Origin: Vibrio tetraodonis
Lineage (GTDB): Bacteria; Pseudomonadota; Gammaproteobacteria; Enterobacterales; Vibrionaceae
DNA length: 64,000 nt
Reading direction: 5' to 3'
Assembly (NCBI RefSeq): GCF_003350295.1
Contig: NZ_QLYY01000010.1
Coordinates: forward strand, 149,526-213,525
In this document: piece after piece, positions 44,709-54,394 of the stretch
How positions within the stretch are numbered: the first letter of the stretch is position 1
How the letters are laid out: every line of letters starts with the position of its first letter
Made by a program: the position numbers and the translations under genes
The notes under the pieces: generated by a model
What the model was told of the DNA's origin: nothing
The model's database searches: none
Seen by the model: the letters and a program-made list of their open reading frames with translations, nothing else

Positions 44709-46133
44709 ATGAGTAACAAAGAACAACCAACATTTTTCTTTTTCGATTATGAGACATGGGGAACCAGCCCTGCTCTCGATAGGCCATGTCAGTTTGCAGG
44801 CATTCGCACTGATATGGACTTCAATATTGTTGGTGAGCCTCTGGTTATTTACTGTCAACCTCCTTCAGATTATTTGCCTTCACCGGAAGCAGCCCTAATC
44901 ACGGGTATTACGCCCCAAACAGCAGTTCAACAAGGTTTGCCTGAACCAGAGTTTATTGCTCAAATTCACCGTCAGCTATCGGTTCCCAATACCACTAGTC
45001 TAGGTTACAACAATATCCGATTTGATGATGAAGTCACTCGCTATACCTGTTACCGTAACTTCATCGACCCTTATGCTTGGAGCTGGCAAAACGGCAATTC
45101 ACGTTGGGACTTACTTGATGTTATGCGGGCCTGCCATGCACTTCGGCCAGAAGGAATAAACTGGCCAGAAAATGAAGAGGGTTTTACTAGCTTTAAACTC
45201 GAACACCTTTCCGTCGCTAACGGTATAGAACACGAAAACGCCCACGATGCAATGGCAGATGTTATCGCGACCATTGAAATGGCCAAAAAGATAAAAGCCG
45301 CCCAACCTAAACTGTTTGATTACTTTTTAAATATGCGCCATAAGCGTAAGCTCAATGAACTGGTTGACATTGTTAATATGACACCACTGATGCATGTCTC
45401 TGGTATGTTTGGACGTGAGTGTCAATATACAAGTTGGGTCGTGCCATTAGCATGGCATCCAACCAATCAAAATGCACTGATTGTAGTCGACTTAGCTAAA
45501 GATCCTCAGCCACTTTTTGAGCTTGATACCGGGCAGTTAAATCAGCGACTATACACTAAACACTCAGAGCTCGGCCCAGATGAGCTCCCTGTACCCATTA
45601 AACTGATACATCTAAACAAATGCCCTATTCTTGCCCCAGCAAAAACACTGACGGCTGAGAACGCAGAAATCATAGGTATCAACCGTGAGCAGTGCCTGAA
45701 AAATCTTGAACTTATCAAACGAAATCCTGAGATTAGAGAGAAACTGGTTGCGCTTTATTCAGAAGAACGAGAGTACGAAGCAAGTCACAACGTAGATTCA
45801 CAGCTATATGATGGGTTTTTCTCGCCTGCAGACCGCAGCTCAATGAACATTATTAAAGAGGCAGACGCAGAGAAATTGGCTTTGTTAGACATCTCTTTTA
45901 ACGATAAACGTATTGCCCCACTCTTGTTTCGCTACCGAGCAAGAAACTTCCCTTCAACTCTGAGTGAAAGTGAACAACGTCGATGGGCAAGTCACTGCCA
46001 AGATTATTTTGCCAACCACATTGAAGACTACATGCTCAATTTGGAAAACTTAGTTCACGAATATGAAGATAACGAAAGCAAACTTGTTATTTTAAAATCT
46101 ATCTATAAGTACGTTGAGAAGTTAGTCTCTTAA
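44709..46133 (+). CDS. sbcB: Exodeoxyribonuclease I (SbcB)
   Basis: A 474-residue DEDDh exonuclease. The first motif is 'FFDYETWGTSPALDRPCQFAGIR' (in part; catalytic Asp and Glu near 13-15). 'GYNNIRFDDEVTRYT' near 98-112 has the second Asp, and 'ENAHDAMADVIATI' near 176-189 carries the His and last Asp. It degrades single-stranded DNA 3' to 5' in recombination and mismatch repair. Length matches E. coli ExoI. The C-terminal SH3-like and helical regions are intact. It has its own unit with about 100 bases to its upstream neighbour. Confidence 0.96.
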   Translation: MSNKEQPTFFFFDYETWGTSPALDRPCQFAGIRTDMDFNIVGEPLVIYCQPPSDYLPSPEAALITGITPQTAVQQGLPEPEFIAQIHRQLSVPNTTSLGYNNIRFDDEVTRYTCYRNFIDPYAWSWQNGNSRWDLLDVMRACHALRPEGINWPENEEGFTSFKLEHLSVANGIEHENAHDAMADVIATIEMAKKIKAAQPKLFDYFLNMRHKRKLNELVDIVNMTPLMHVSGMFGRECQYTSWVVPLAWHPTNQNALIVVDLAKDPQPLFELDTGQLNQRLYTKHSELGPDELPVPIKLIHLNKCPILAPAKTLTAENAEIIGINREQCLKNLELIKRNPEIREKLVALYSEEREYEASHNVDSQLYDGFFSPADRSSMNIIKEADAEKLALLDISFNDKRIAPLLFRYRARNFPSTLSESEQRRWASHCQDYFANHIEDYMLNLENLVHEYEDNESKLVILKSIYKYVEKLVS

Positions 46134-46279
46134 AGCACTTACTATCTGAACCCTAACGAAATGCAGGCCACTACACTATTACAATCACTCAGGCATGCAA
46201 AATCAGCAAATACACTAGACAATAGCCTCTAGTCTATTTGTGTTTATAGTTAAGTTGTAATTGTTAGGCGGAACTCATC

Positions 46280-46645
46280 ATGACAGCAACAATTCTCAAA
46301 TATGTCGTCTCCATGGGGTTGATCTTTCTGTGCTTGCTCATAGGTAATGGGGTTCAATCCCTGCTTGGTACTTCCATACCCAGTAGCATTATAGGCATGC
46401 TAATTCTTTTTGTACTTCTCAGTAGTGGAATCGTTCCCTCTGAATGGGTGCGTCCTAGCGCCACTTTGTTCATTCGCTATATGGTGTTGCTATTTGTCCC
46501 AGTCAGTGTTGGTTTAATGGAGCATTTCGATATGCTTTATGCCAATGTATTTCCTGTACTTGCCAGTGTTATTGGCGGCAGTTTCATTGTACTCATCACA
46601 TTGGGCTTGATGCTTGATCGCATGCTCAAAGAGGGCAACAAATAA
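46280..46645 (+). CDS. yohJ: LrgA/CidA-family membrane protein (YohJ)
   Basis: A 121-residue membrane protein with four helices and the family signatures '[19 protein letters not shown]' near 29-47 and '[14 protein letters not shown]' near 71-84. LrgA/CidA proteins are holin-like and work with an LrgB partner; in Gram-negative bacteria this pair has also been linked to small-metabolite export. The stop overlaps the first base of the next gene, so the two are coupled. GGCGG precedes the ATG. Confidence 0.9.
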   Translation: MTATILKYVVSMGLIFLCLLIGNGVQSLLGTSIPSSIIGMLILFVLLSSGIVPSEWVRPSATLFIRYMVLLFVPVSVGLMEHFDMLYANVFPVLASVIGGSFIVLITLGLMLDRMLKEGNK

Positions 46646-47322
46646 TGTGGTTAATCTTAACCTTGGCCGTATTTTTATCAGCCCGATGGATTAGCCAAAA
46701 AGTAAGAAATCCATTGATGAACCCACTATTGATCAGCCTTGTTGTCATCATACCTTGCCTTATTTATTTCAATGTGTCTTTTGATACTTACTATTTGGGA
46801 AATCAATGGATTAACTATCTACTTCAACCTGCTGTAGTCGCACTCGCTTACCCTTTATATGAGCAGCTACCTCAGATACGTTCTAATTGGCGTATTATTA
46901 TGCTGTCATGTGTTGTAGGCAGCGTTATGTCTATGTTTACGACTACACTTATCGCTTCCTATCTAAAAGCTGATCTGAGTCTAGTCGCCAGCCTACTTGG
47001 TAAATCAGTCACCACTCCTATCGCAATGGAAATCTCAAGTCATCTTGGTGGAGAACCATCTATCGCTGCTATCTTAGTTATGTTGGCGGGTTTATTTGGA
47101 GCCATTTGTGCATATCCAATCTATGGGCTGCTTAACATTACTCACCCTATTGCGAAAGGACTTACAATGGGCACGGTATCCCATGCACTTGGCACCGCAA
47201 CCTGCGCTGAAAAAGATGGTCAGGATGCCGCTTTTAGTTCCCTAGCCTTGGTTCTATCGGGTGTCATAACATCTATTATCTCACCAATATTTTTTGCACT
47301 AGCGATCTGGCTAACGGCATAG
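46645..47322 (+). CDS. yohK: LrgB-family membrane protein (YohK)
   Basis: A 225-residue membrane protein with about six to seven helices. 'LLGKSVTTPIAMEISSHLGG' near 117-136 and 'KGLTMGTVSHALGTATCAEKDG' (in part) near 171-192 are LrgB hallmarks. It is the partner of the LrgA-like protein encoded just upstream; the two overlap by one base. Together they form a two-component murein hydrolase export regulator or metabolite transporter. It lies upstream of cdd, the same neighbourhood as yohJK-cdd in E. coli, which strengthens both calls. Confidence 0.92.
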   Translation: MWLILTLAVFLSARWISQKVRNPLMNPLLISLVVIIPCLIYFNVSFDTYYLGNQWINYLLQPAVVALAYPLYEQLPQIRSNWRIIMLSCVVGSVMSMFTTTLIASYLKADLSLVASLLGKSVTTPIAMEISSHLGGEPSIAAILVMLAGLFGAICAYPIYGLLNITHPIAKGLTMGTVSHALGTATCAEKDGQDAAFSSLALVLSGVITSIISPIFFALAIWLTA

Positions 47323-47445
47323 ATTTGGTTATGAATCTTTAAATTGTATCAATCTCAAATCAAACATTGTTTATATTTGCGCAATCGTTATCCTGTGTGA
47401 GATCACCCAAATGGTGTAATTTTGCATATATATTACACTTACAAT

Positions 47446-47461
47446 GATGATCTTTATCACA
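47446..47461 (+). promoter_or_regulatory. Possible CRP site upstream of cdd
   Basis: GATGA-TCTTTA-TCACA has a perfect right half and a 3-of-5 left half of the TGTGA-N6-TCACA consensus, centred about 117 bases before cdd. In E. coli cdd is controlled by CRP and CytR, which makes the site plausible. Confidence 0.4.
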
Positions 47462-47569
47462 GTAAAATTCTCCTCTTGGCATAAAATGGTCTGCCGCATC
47501 AAAATTCGCCACATTGATAAAGAGCGTGTGGCACAGAGATGCTTAACAATGTCATCACAAGGATTTATA

Positions 47570-48457
47570 ATGAGAAGCCGCATTGAACATGCACTCGCAG
47601 AGACACCTGCAAGCATTGCAGACTTCCTATCTCCTATTCTATTGGCTGAAAACTTTGATGCCACTCTATCAAAAGAACAATATTGTAAGCTTTTGGATTT
47701 ATCGGGACTTGCTGATCAAGATTTGAGAGTCGCCTTACTCCCTTTTGCCGCTGCCTATGCTCATGCTTCGATATCAAATTTTTATGTTGGGGCGATTGCT
47801 CGAGGCTTATCTGGACGCTTGTATTTCGGCGCAAACCTAGAAATTTCAGGAACTCAACTTGGCCAGACCGTACACGCTGAACAGTCTGCCATCAGCCATG
47901 CATGGATGAAGGGTGAGAAAGGCATTTTAGATATCACCATTAACTATAGCCCTTGCGGTCATTGCCGCCAGTTTATGAATGAACTAATCACCGCTGATAG
48001 GCTTATGATTCAGCTACCGGCTCTAAGTGAGAAACCACTCCAAAGCTATTTGCCCGATTCTTTTGGCCCCGGAGATCTTGGAGTGACTTCTGGTTTAATG
48101 GCTGACACTGATCACCAACTTGTATCTGAACACAATGATGAAATGATTGCATCGGCTGTTGCTGCGCTAAATAAAAGCTACGCACCATACACAAAGAATC
48201 ATAGTGGAGTCAGCATCAAGATTAAAAATGGCAAAATTTACCAAGGCGCCTACGCTGAGAATGCCGCTTTCAATCCTAGCTTGCCCCCGCTTCAAGTCGC
48301 ACTTTGTCAGCTCCTACTAGATGGAAAGTCGTTTAGTCAGATAGAATCAGTTGCATTGACAGAAAAACTGGAAGGCTCGTGCAGTCATTTAGATACAACA
48401 CAATCTACTTTGGACAGTATCGATCCCGACATTCCATTAAGCTATTTAGGCCTCTGA
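47570..48457 (+). CDS. cdd: Cytidine deaminase (Cdd)
   Basis: A 295-residue protein of the long, dimeric E. coli type: an N-terminal catalytic domain with '[14 protein letters not shown]' (zinc-binding His and catalytic Glu near 102-104) and '[10 protein letters not shown]' (zinc Cys pair near 129-132), and a C-terminal degenerate copy. It converts cytidine and deoxycytidine to uridine forms in pyrimidine salvage. The start is ATG 47570, with AAGGA seven bases upstream; an in-frame ATG 126 bases earlier would add an unrelated leader. It follows yohJK as in E. coli. Confidence 0.95.
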   Translation: MRSRIEHALAETPASIADFLSPILLAENFDATLSKEQYCKLLDLSGLADQDLRVALLPFAAAYAHASISNFYVGAIARGLSGRLYFGANLEISGTQLGQTVHAEQSAISHAWMKGEKGILDITINYSPCGHCRQFMNELITADRLMIQLPALSEKPLQSYLPDSFGPGDLGVTSGLMADTDHQLVSEHNDEMIASAVAALNKSYAPYTKNHSGVSIKIKNGKIYQGAYAENAAFNPSLPPLQVALCQLLLDGKSFSQIESVALTEKLEGSCSHLDTTQSTLDSIDPDIPLSYLGL

Positions 48458-48471
48458 TATATAAAGGATAG

Positions 48472-48492
48472 AGGTGGATAAAAACCACCTTT
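48472..48492. terminator. Hairpin between cdd and the HD-GYP gene
   Basis: AGGTGG pairs with CCACCT around ATAAAAA, followed by TTGTCT. The stem is short. It lies between two convergent genes, where a shared terminator is expected. Confidence 0.5.
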
Positions 48493-48502
48493 GTCTAATT
48501 AA

Positions 48503-49705
48503 TCAAACATCAAAGAATGAACTGGCATCAATCTCCAAATCGCATGGTGCGATTGCCTTTTCAATTTTGTAACGTTTATCCTTTAAGTCAATGAACTTAA
48601 CATCAATAAATCTTTTATACTTGCGCGAGTAAAAGCACTTCACTTCCGGTTTTAAAGGATCACTCACATTCGATGTCCAAACAATTCCTACTTTTCCATC
48701 GTTTAACTCAACAATTGCACCAACAGGATATACACCAACGCAGTTTATGAACTTATAAACCAAGTCTTTGTCGAGGTGAAAAGGGGTCAGAGAGAGTAAA
48801 ACCTTGAATGCATCAGCCGAACTCATGCCTTCTTTGTAACATCGATCTGCAGTCAGTGCATCATATATATCCACAATGCAACTCATGCGACCATGCAACG
48901 GGATTTCATCTCCTTTCAGCCCATTAGGATAGCCTTTTCCATCAAGCTTTTCATGATGCATCAAACAAACATCACGACTGATGGGGCTGATCCCTGACAC
49001 TTCGGAAATAATTTGTTCGGCATACACTTGGTGGAGCTTCATATGCTCAAACTCTTCCGGCGTCAGTTTTCCTTTCTTATGTAAAACCTTATCATCGACT
49101 TTTATTTTACCAACATCATGAATAATACCGCCTATGGCCATCTCCTTAAGCATATCACTTGGTAACTCTAAGAACTTACCAAATGTCACCAGCAAGGTAG
49201 CGACATTAACTGAGTGCTCAAGTAGATACTCATCCTTGTTTCTTAGCGCAGACACACAATGAAGAGCATCCGTATCGTCGAGCGCTTCACTAATCAAGTC
49301 TTCAGCCCAACGTTCAAGATCAGGTACAATAAGCGCGGTATCATCAAAAGTATCATGCAAAAGCTTATTAGCTAATTCTTTTGCGTCACGGATTATCTTA
49401 GCCGCTGTCGACTGCCTTACCTTACGACTCGATAACTTGCGTTTAGCCGTTGTTATCATGCGAGGAGTATTATCGGACAAACCATCACCAACTGGTTTAA
49501 ATACGCTGCCTTCAATAGAAAGGCTCTGATCCACCCAAGCGAATTTAATCCCACTACTTTCTAACTGTTGTATTGCTTTCTTTGACGACACCCTTCCGGC
49601 ATTGGCAAGATGCACACGCTCACTATCTTCAATAGCGGTAACAAACATCCCAACAGTAAGCGTTTTAATGGGGATCTTTATCGAATTATCAGGGTCAAAC
49701 TTCAT
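48503..49705 (-). CDS. HD-GYP c-di-GMP phosphodiesterase with DUF3391
   Basis: A 400-residue cytoplasmic protein. An N-terminal DUF3391 domain (about 10-130) is followed by an HD-GYP domain (about 150-340) with the metal pair HD at 196-197 (IIHDVGKIKV), further His at 221 and 225, and the signature HHEKLDGKGYP at 250-260. All residues needed for c-di-GMP hydrolysis are present. The DUF3391-HD-GYP architecture is common in Vibrio. It forms a functional counterpart to the GGDEF protein at 36057, though nothing ties the two directly. A beta-rich C-terminal tail (340-400) follows. Confidence 0.93.
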   Translation of the reverse strand: MKFDPDNSIKIPIKTLTVGMFVTAIEDSERVHLANAGRVSSKKAIQQLESSGIKFAWVDQSLSIEGSVFKPVGDGLSDNTPRMITTAKRKLSSRKVRQSTAAKIIRDAKELANKLLHDTFDDTALIVPDLERWAEDLISEALDDTDALHCVSALRNKDEYLLEHSVNVATLLVTFGKFLELPSDMLKEMAIGGIIHDVGKIKVDDKVLHKKGKLTPEEFEHMKLHQVYAEQIISEVSGISPISRDVCLMHHEKLDGKGYPNGLKGDEIPLHGRMSCIVDIYDALTADRCYKEGMSSADAFKVLLSLTPFHLDKDLVYKFINCVGVYPVGAIVELNDGKVGIVWTSNVSDPLKPEVKCFYSRKYKRFIDVKFIDLKDKRYKIEKAIAPCDLEIDASSFFDV

Positions 49706-49924
49706 TAAGTCACTTCACCAGTCGATATTAATGATATAAATATAATTTAAATTATAAACTCAATTTATTTCAGTCACTGGAAAGTTAACGTGATTCCATT
49801 GGTACAAGAAAACCAAAGGCGCAGACAGAGGTGGCACGAATTATATGCATGTCAAATCCAAACCCAACAAATACTTATCTATTGAGTTTGAATCGATCGC
49901 TTTTGCTGTCTCACCTACTATTTG

Positions 49925-51697
49925 TTATTCAGTGGTGCTGCACAAACAAGTAGCGGTACCAAAATCAGCAAATCGACTGGTGAACTGTGTCCCGTTAGGC
50001 TTAGCTTCATCATAATTTACCTTGAGTACACTAGGCTCACCCTGGGATGCATCAATTAAGCTGATTGACTGATCTGCATTGATGGTAAACAAGACATCGT
50101 TAGTAAATCGATCAGGCTCTTGCCAATACCACACCTGAGTATTGGGAGCGTAATCATCACTGCACTGATCACTTAGACTGAGTTGTTCATCTGACGTATC
50201 AAGACAGAGTCCAAGATCGGCGACACTACGATAACGTTTCTCTTGATCATAAACAAAGGCTTGCGACTTACTTCCTTCGACACATCGTTTAAATGACAGC
50301 TGGTAATTTGGTTCAACCGTCAGACACATAGCATCGTCTTGACTCAAGTAGACAGATTTAATTGTTACAGCGTCACTCCCAAGAAACCATGGACTATCCC
50401 AATCTACCAATATAGTGAAATCGTCACTGTATTCTCGTTGTTCAAAATTACGATCTTCTCTCCAACTGTGATGCCTACCTGATGAAAATAACTCATTAGA
50501 AATGATGTATCTCCGACCAAGAAACATACGATTTTGACCAAACAAAGCAAGTGTATTTACTTTTGATCGTATATTAATAGTTGAAAAGCCTGTCACCTGA
50601 GGTTTGGCCGCAATTTTAGCCACAAAGTCGGGACGTAAACCCTGTAAAGAAAGTGGATTTCTGTCCTTAAGCTTACTGAAATCCCATGGCTTATCCATTG
50701 ATGTAGCCCAATCCCAACACCAACCGTCTGCTGTACCCAAACTACAAAATCCTTGTTCAGGGTTTAAATGCGATCCGTAAGTATTATTGAGATATTTAAG
50801 CTGGTATCCATCTCTGTGAGCTTCGGTTTTTAAGCCAAATTGTTTGCTACTGTTGATTTGATATTTGTTAGTAAGACGATATTCAATGTTTTGAATCGGT
50901 AGCTTTGGAGCGAGACCCAGCCCAAGTTTTATGGAAGAGGTCGTTTCTTTTTCTATCCGAGTATCTGTCTGATCTTGCATCTTTGGCTCGAGATCATTCA
51001 GGTAAATATCACCATTATCTAATCGCTCACTCTCATTAACTCTAATGTCAATACTTGCTGAATCTATATACTCTCGATAAACATAACTGGTATGACTATT
51101 TTTTTTCCAAGATGAATAGATATCCTCTTCATCTCCCATATTAAGCCCAGCACCTTCATCTAGTATAATTTCGACAAATTTATCTTTATCACCAAACTTA
51201 TAAAAGTATGGAGACTTTCTATAGTATCTAACTTTAAATTTTAAGTTTGTATGTCCTTTACTATCTCTACCAATAGAAAACCTTCGATGAAATGCAAATT
51301 CGATAATTTGTGAATTGTTAACGTTTGTACTTACTCGTTCTGCTTTTAATATCTTGTGAACCCTTTGATTAACAATACTACCAATATAATCTAAATCTCT
51401 TTCTTCCATTATATATATTTGGCGAAGACTTATGTTTTTTGGGCTTGTGATTAGGGTATACGGAGAGCTAAAGCCAATACCTAATATCTTTTTCGTAAAT
51501 ATTTGTCTTTCAGTAAAAGAAATGTTAACTAAATCGAGGAAATAATAACTACATTGATCTGGATACTCATTTTCATATCCAAATAGAGTACACCTATCTA
51601 TATCAAGACTACTCTTATCGTCTTTGGAATAGGCCTGTTGAGTAGAAAACACTAACATAATTAGTATAATAAGTCGGTTAAGATATTTAATCATCAC
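49925..51697 (-). CDS. Pore-forming cytolysin of the VCC/VVH (HlyA, leukocidin-like) family
   Basis: A 590-residue secreted protein with a signal peptide (about 1-24). The C-terminal part aligns by eye with V. cholerae cytolysin. 'FTILVDWDSPWF' at 427-438 (VCC has FTVDWDHPVF) is followed by a ricin-type beta-trefoil (about 440-575) with 'MCLTVEPNYQLSFKRC', 'QAFVYDQEKRYRS' and 'LCLDTS', each mirrored in VCC. The region about 130-430 would be the leukocidin-fold pore domain, with a possible stem near 245-290. There is no C-terminal beta-prism domain, as in VVH. The N-terminus (25-130) is divergent and AT-rich. It stands alone, with AT-rich flanks. No accessory lipase or chaperone gene is adjacent. 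Lysis of host cells is inferred from family. Confidence 0.78.
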   Translation of the reverse strand: MMIKYLNRLIILIMLVFSTQQAYSKDDKSSLDIDRCTLFGYENEYPDQCSYYFLDLVNISFTERQIFTKKILGIGFSSPYTLITSPKNISLRQIYIMEERDLDYIGSIVNQRVHKILKAERVSTNVNNSQIIEFAFHRRFSIGRDSKGHTNLKFKVRYYRKSPYFYKFGDKDKFVEIILDEGAGLNMGDEEDIYSSWKKNSHTSYVYREYIDSASIDIRVNESERLDNGDIYLNDLEPKMQDQTDTRIEKETTSSIKLGLGLAPKLPIQNIEYRLTNKYQINSSKQFGLKTEAHRDGYQLKYLNNTYGSHLNPEQGFCSLGTADGWCWDWATSMDKPWDFSKLKDRNPLSLQGLRPDFVAKIAAKPQVTGFSTINIRSKVNTLALFGQNRMFLGRRYIISNELFSSGRHHSWREDRNFEQREYSDDFTILVDWDSPWFLGSDAVTIKSVYLSQDDAMCLTVEPNYQLSFKRCVEGSKSQAFVYDQEKRYRSVADLGLCLDTSDEQLSLSDQCSDDYAPNTQVWYWQEPDRFTNDVLFTINADQSISLIDASQGEPSVLKVNYDEAKPNGTQFTSRFADFGTATCLCSTTE

Positions 51698-51990
51698 TGT
51701 TTTCTCTAATATACATTGCTGTTTCAGTCAAAATATACTTGGAAAAAACATCTATCAACAATTATTTAACATCTTAGGTCACATACGAACAAATCTATAT
51801 TATTATAAAAATATAGATTATTCATTCCGATGAACAGTGTAAGGAATTGTATATACTTTATTGTATTAGAAATAAGATTAGTTGCTACTCATAGTTTAAT
51901 CTTTAAATTTAACGATATTTTTCTTTTTTAACGAATGAACTATCAAGTGAGCCATAGACTTATATGACTCATTTGATAAAAATTCATATT
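51698..51990. other. 293-base AT-rich spacer upstream of the cytolysin gene
   Basis: No gene was recognised. It should carry the cytolysin promoter (minus strand) at its left end and the 3' end of the tpm transcript at its right. The stretch is unusually AT-rich, with many A/T runs, which fits a silenced, possibly H-NS-bound toxin promoter; that is inference only. Confidence 0.4.
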
Positions 51991-52653
51991 TTAACTTTCT
52001 ATAAAATACACTTCTTCAGCAAACCTAGAAAGTCCATGTTTTACAACTCTTGGGTGTGATAATTCGGCTTCATCTCTGTGAAGCTTTGAGATTTTAAATT
52101 CTGAAAACAGTCTTTTGACCTCATGCTCCGTGACTGAAAATGGTGGGCCCAACATTTCTTCCTGTTGGTATTCGGTAGTAATCAGTAGTAGACGGCCCCC
52201 GATTCTGAGTAGACCTTTTATCCGCTCTGCATACTCAAGCCTCATTGACTCAGGTAATGCTACCAAGGCTGCACGATCGTAAATGATATCCGCTGGCTCT
52301 ATTGGGGCAGTAAAAATGTCGCCAGTATAAATGGATAGCTCATCAAATTGATATAAATCGTGCTGACCATTGACTGACGTCACCATAGGTGTATAGAAGT
52401 GCTCTGCAAAAAAAGAACGGACTGCAATTTCACTTAATTCAACGCCCTGAATATGTGTGTGTTTAGTAGCAAGCCATACTAAATCTTCAGTTTTACCACA
52501 CAAAGGCACAAACACTCGATCAGATCGACTTGGGTTAGTCGCTGGCCAGAACTCAACAAGCAACGGATTGACATCTTGCAGATGAAAACCAATTTTATTT
52601 GCCGCCCATCGACTATGCCAAAACTCTGGATCTTTCATCCCCTTCCCTCTCAT
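51991..52653 (-). CDS. tpm: Thiopurine S-methyltransferase (Tpm)
   Basis: A 220-residue class I methyltransferase. It opens with '[19 protein letters not shown]' (the TPMT start) and has '[17 protein letters not shown]' as the SAM-binding motif near 48-64, then '[13 protein letters not shown]'. It transfers methyl groups from SAM to thiols and, in bacteria, probably to selenium or tellurium compounds. The start is set at 52653, because a perfect TAAGGAGG lies nine bases upstream; ATG 52638 would be 24 bases from it. It is divergent from relV across about 300 bases. Confidence 0.93.
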   Translation of the reverse strand: MRGKGMKDPEFWHSRWAANKIGFHLQDVNPLLVEFWPATNPSRSDRVFVPLCGKTEDLVWLATKHTHIQGVELSEIAVRSFFAEHFYTPMVTSVNGQHDLYQFDELSIYTGDIFTAPIEPADIIYDRAALVALPESMRLEYAERIKGLLRIGGRLLLITTEYQQEEMLGPPFSVTEHEVKRLFSEFKISKLHRDEAELSHPRVVKHGLSRFAEEVYFIES

Positions 52654-52954
52654 GATTTTCAACCTCCTTAGCCTATCTGAAACTCTTTTACAGCGGTACT
52701 TTTTTTGCTGCATCATCTGTTCAGATTAGGTTCAGGTTGAACAATTATACTTGTGGTACGTTAAATGGAATGTGTTGATGTAAGCAATTAATATTAAGTG
52801 TGATTTATTTCAACTAATTTTACTAATACTTTGAGTATTCATTGTTTTTGTCACACTGACACCACATCTAGATACATAGGATAAATGCTTTTTTGGAGAC
52901 GTTAACCTTTTTCTTTTTCTTATGTCCAAGCAGCGATGAATCCAAGGAGAGTCA

Positions 52955-53728
52955 ATGAGCTTATTTCTGCGAACAACTGCACTGATGCTTTTAATGCTCA
53001 GCCGTGCACCCGCCTTCGCCACCGTTCAAGCCGAATCCAATGTAGAGGGAAATTGCTCAACTGATCAAAACCAAGTTTGCTCAAAAGCGTTCAAGCACAA
53101 CCTAAGTGGTTTATACAGCATTCAAACTACATCGACCACACCAACTCAACCTTACAGTGACTTCGATGTTCTGTATAGCAAAGCACATCAAGCTCAAGCT
53201 GAACTTGAAATGATCTGTAAAAGTGCGGCAATGCTGACCTCTACACAAGCCTATTTTTCAGGGGTTAAATCTTCTCATCGTGCAAGTGAAAAGATAGCCT
53301 TCGAACTCGATGGGCAAGTGGACAGAATCACAGATCTCGCCAGAGCCACCTTAGTGGCTGATGATATTGAAGGTTTGATCTCTCTTTATGAGGTACTGAA
53401 CCGCGAAACAACCATAGTCAAAACTAAAAACCGGTTTAAAAATCCAACTGCATCAGGGTATCGCGACTTAAACATACTCGTTCAGTTACCTAAAACCAAT
53501 CTGATTGCAGAAGTACAATTGCACCTAAAAGCGATTGCTGATGTAAAGAACGGGCCAGAACATGACCTTTATGAAAGTATCCAAACGATTGAACGTCAAG
53601 TGACACTTCAAAATCGCACCTTGAGTGAATTCGAATTAGCGCAAATTCGCTCTATGAGAACTGAATCCAAAGCACTCTATCAAAATGCTTGGCAGCCGTA
53701 TATCACTACTCATCTAAGTGCTGCTTAA
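52955..53728 (+). CDS. relV: Small alarmone synthetase RelV
   Basis: A 257-residue RelA/SpoT-domain protein with a hydrophobic leader (about 5-22). From memory, the residues reported as essential in V. cholerae RelV are K107, D129, R132, L150 and E188. Here K105, D127, R130, L148 and E186 occur at the same positions with a shift of two, within 'VKSSHRASEK', 'ITDLARATLV' and 'IAEVQLHLK'. It has no hydrolase, TGS or ACT domain. It makes (p)ppGpp when RelA and SpoT activity is lacking. AAGGAG precedes the ATG. Its presence is a strong marker of Vibrionaceae. The ASCH gene follows by 46 bases and may share the transcript. Confidence 0.88.
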   Translation: MSLFLRTTALMLLMLSRAPAFATVQAESNVEGNCSTDQNQVCSKAFKHNLSGLYSIQTTSTTPTQPYSDFDVLYSKAHQAQAELEMICKSAAMLTSTQAYFSGVKSSHRASEKIAFELDGQVDRITDLARATLVADDIEGLISLYEVLNRETTIVKTKNRFKNPTASGYRDLNILVQLPKTNLIAEVQLHLKAIADVKNGPEHDLYESIQTIERQVTLQNRTLSEFELAQIRSMRTESKALYQNAWQPYITTHLSAA

Positions 53729-53774
53729 TTTAACCAATACACTGGATTTTAGTTGTTAAAAAAAGGAACAATAC

Positions 53775-54242
53775 ATGACACCGCAACAGGAAGCATTTCT
53801 TAATCAATATCTAGCCTCTCTTCCAAGCGACCAACGTGAAACAAGAACCGATACCATTGCTGAACATTTTTGTGCTGATGAGTACAACGCAAATCAGTGC
53901 GCAAAACTCATCAACCAAGGCATAAAAACAGCATCATGTGGCCTTAAAGAAGCATACGATATCGAAGGTGAGCCCTTACCAGAAGTCGGGAGATTGAGTA
54001 TTGTGTTAAATTGGCACCAAGAGCCAGTTTGCATTATCAAACTAACCGACGTTTCTATTTGTCCTTTCAATCAAGTGACGGAAGAGTTTGCGCGCCTAGA
54101 GGGTGAAGGAGATCTGAGTTACCAATGGTGGCATGATGCACATATTGAGTTTTTCAAAAGCTATGCAAAAGAAGTGGGAGCTAGCTTTACGCCAGAATCA
54201 GTGCTTATATTAGAGCGATTTGAAAAAGTATATCCGCTGTGA
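53775..54242 (+). CDS. ASCH-domain protein
   Basis: A 155-residue cytoplasmic protein. The segment from 'INQGIKTASCGLKEAYDIEGEPLPEVG' (in part; GxKT.t near 48-52) through 'EPVCIIKLTDVSICPFNQVTEEFA' and 'EGDLSYQWWHDAHIEFF' matches the ASCH fold, a PUA-like beta-barrel tied to RNA or modified-nucleoside handling. Some ASCH proteins hydrolyse N4-acetylcytidine. The exact role here is unknown. It is 46 bases behind relV with AAAAGGAA in front of its ATG, so joint transcription is likely. Confidence 0.85.
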   Translation: MTPQQEAFLNQYLASLPSDQRETRTDTIAEHFCADEYNANQCAKLINQGIKTASCGLKEAYDIEGEPLPEVGRLSIVLNWHQEPVCIIKLTDVSICPFNQVTEEFARLEGEGDLSYQWWHDAHIEFFKSYAKEVGASFTPESVLILERFEKVYPL

Positions 54243-54394
54243 AAAGACAGTCTTCCCATCGTTAAAACACAAAGTTAATTAACTTTACTTATAGTTCGAC
54301 TATTAAAATCATTAATAATAAATCAATCAAATAAGCAAACGTCCGCAAGCTACACTAATCTTATAGAAGTAGAATAAGAATTAGAACAGGTCAC

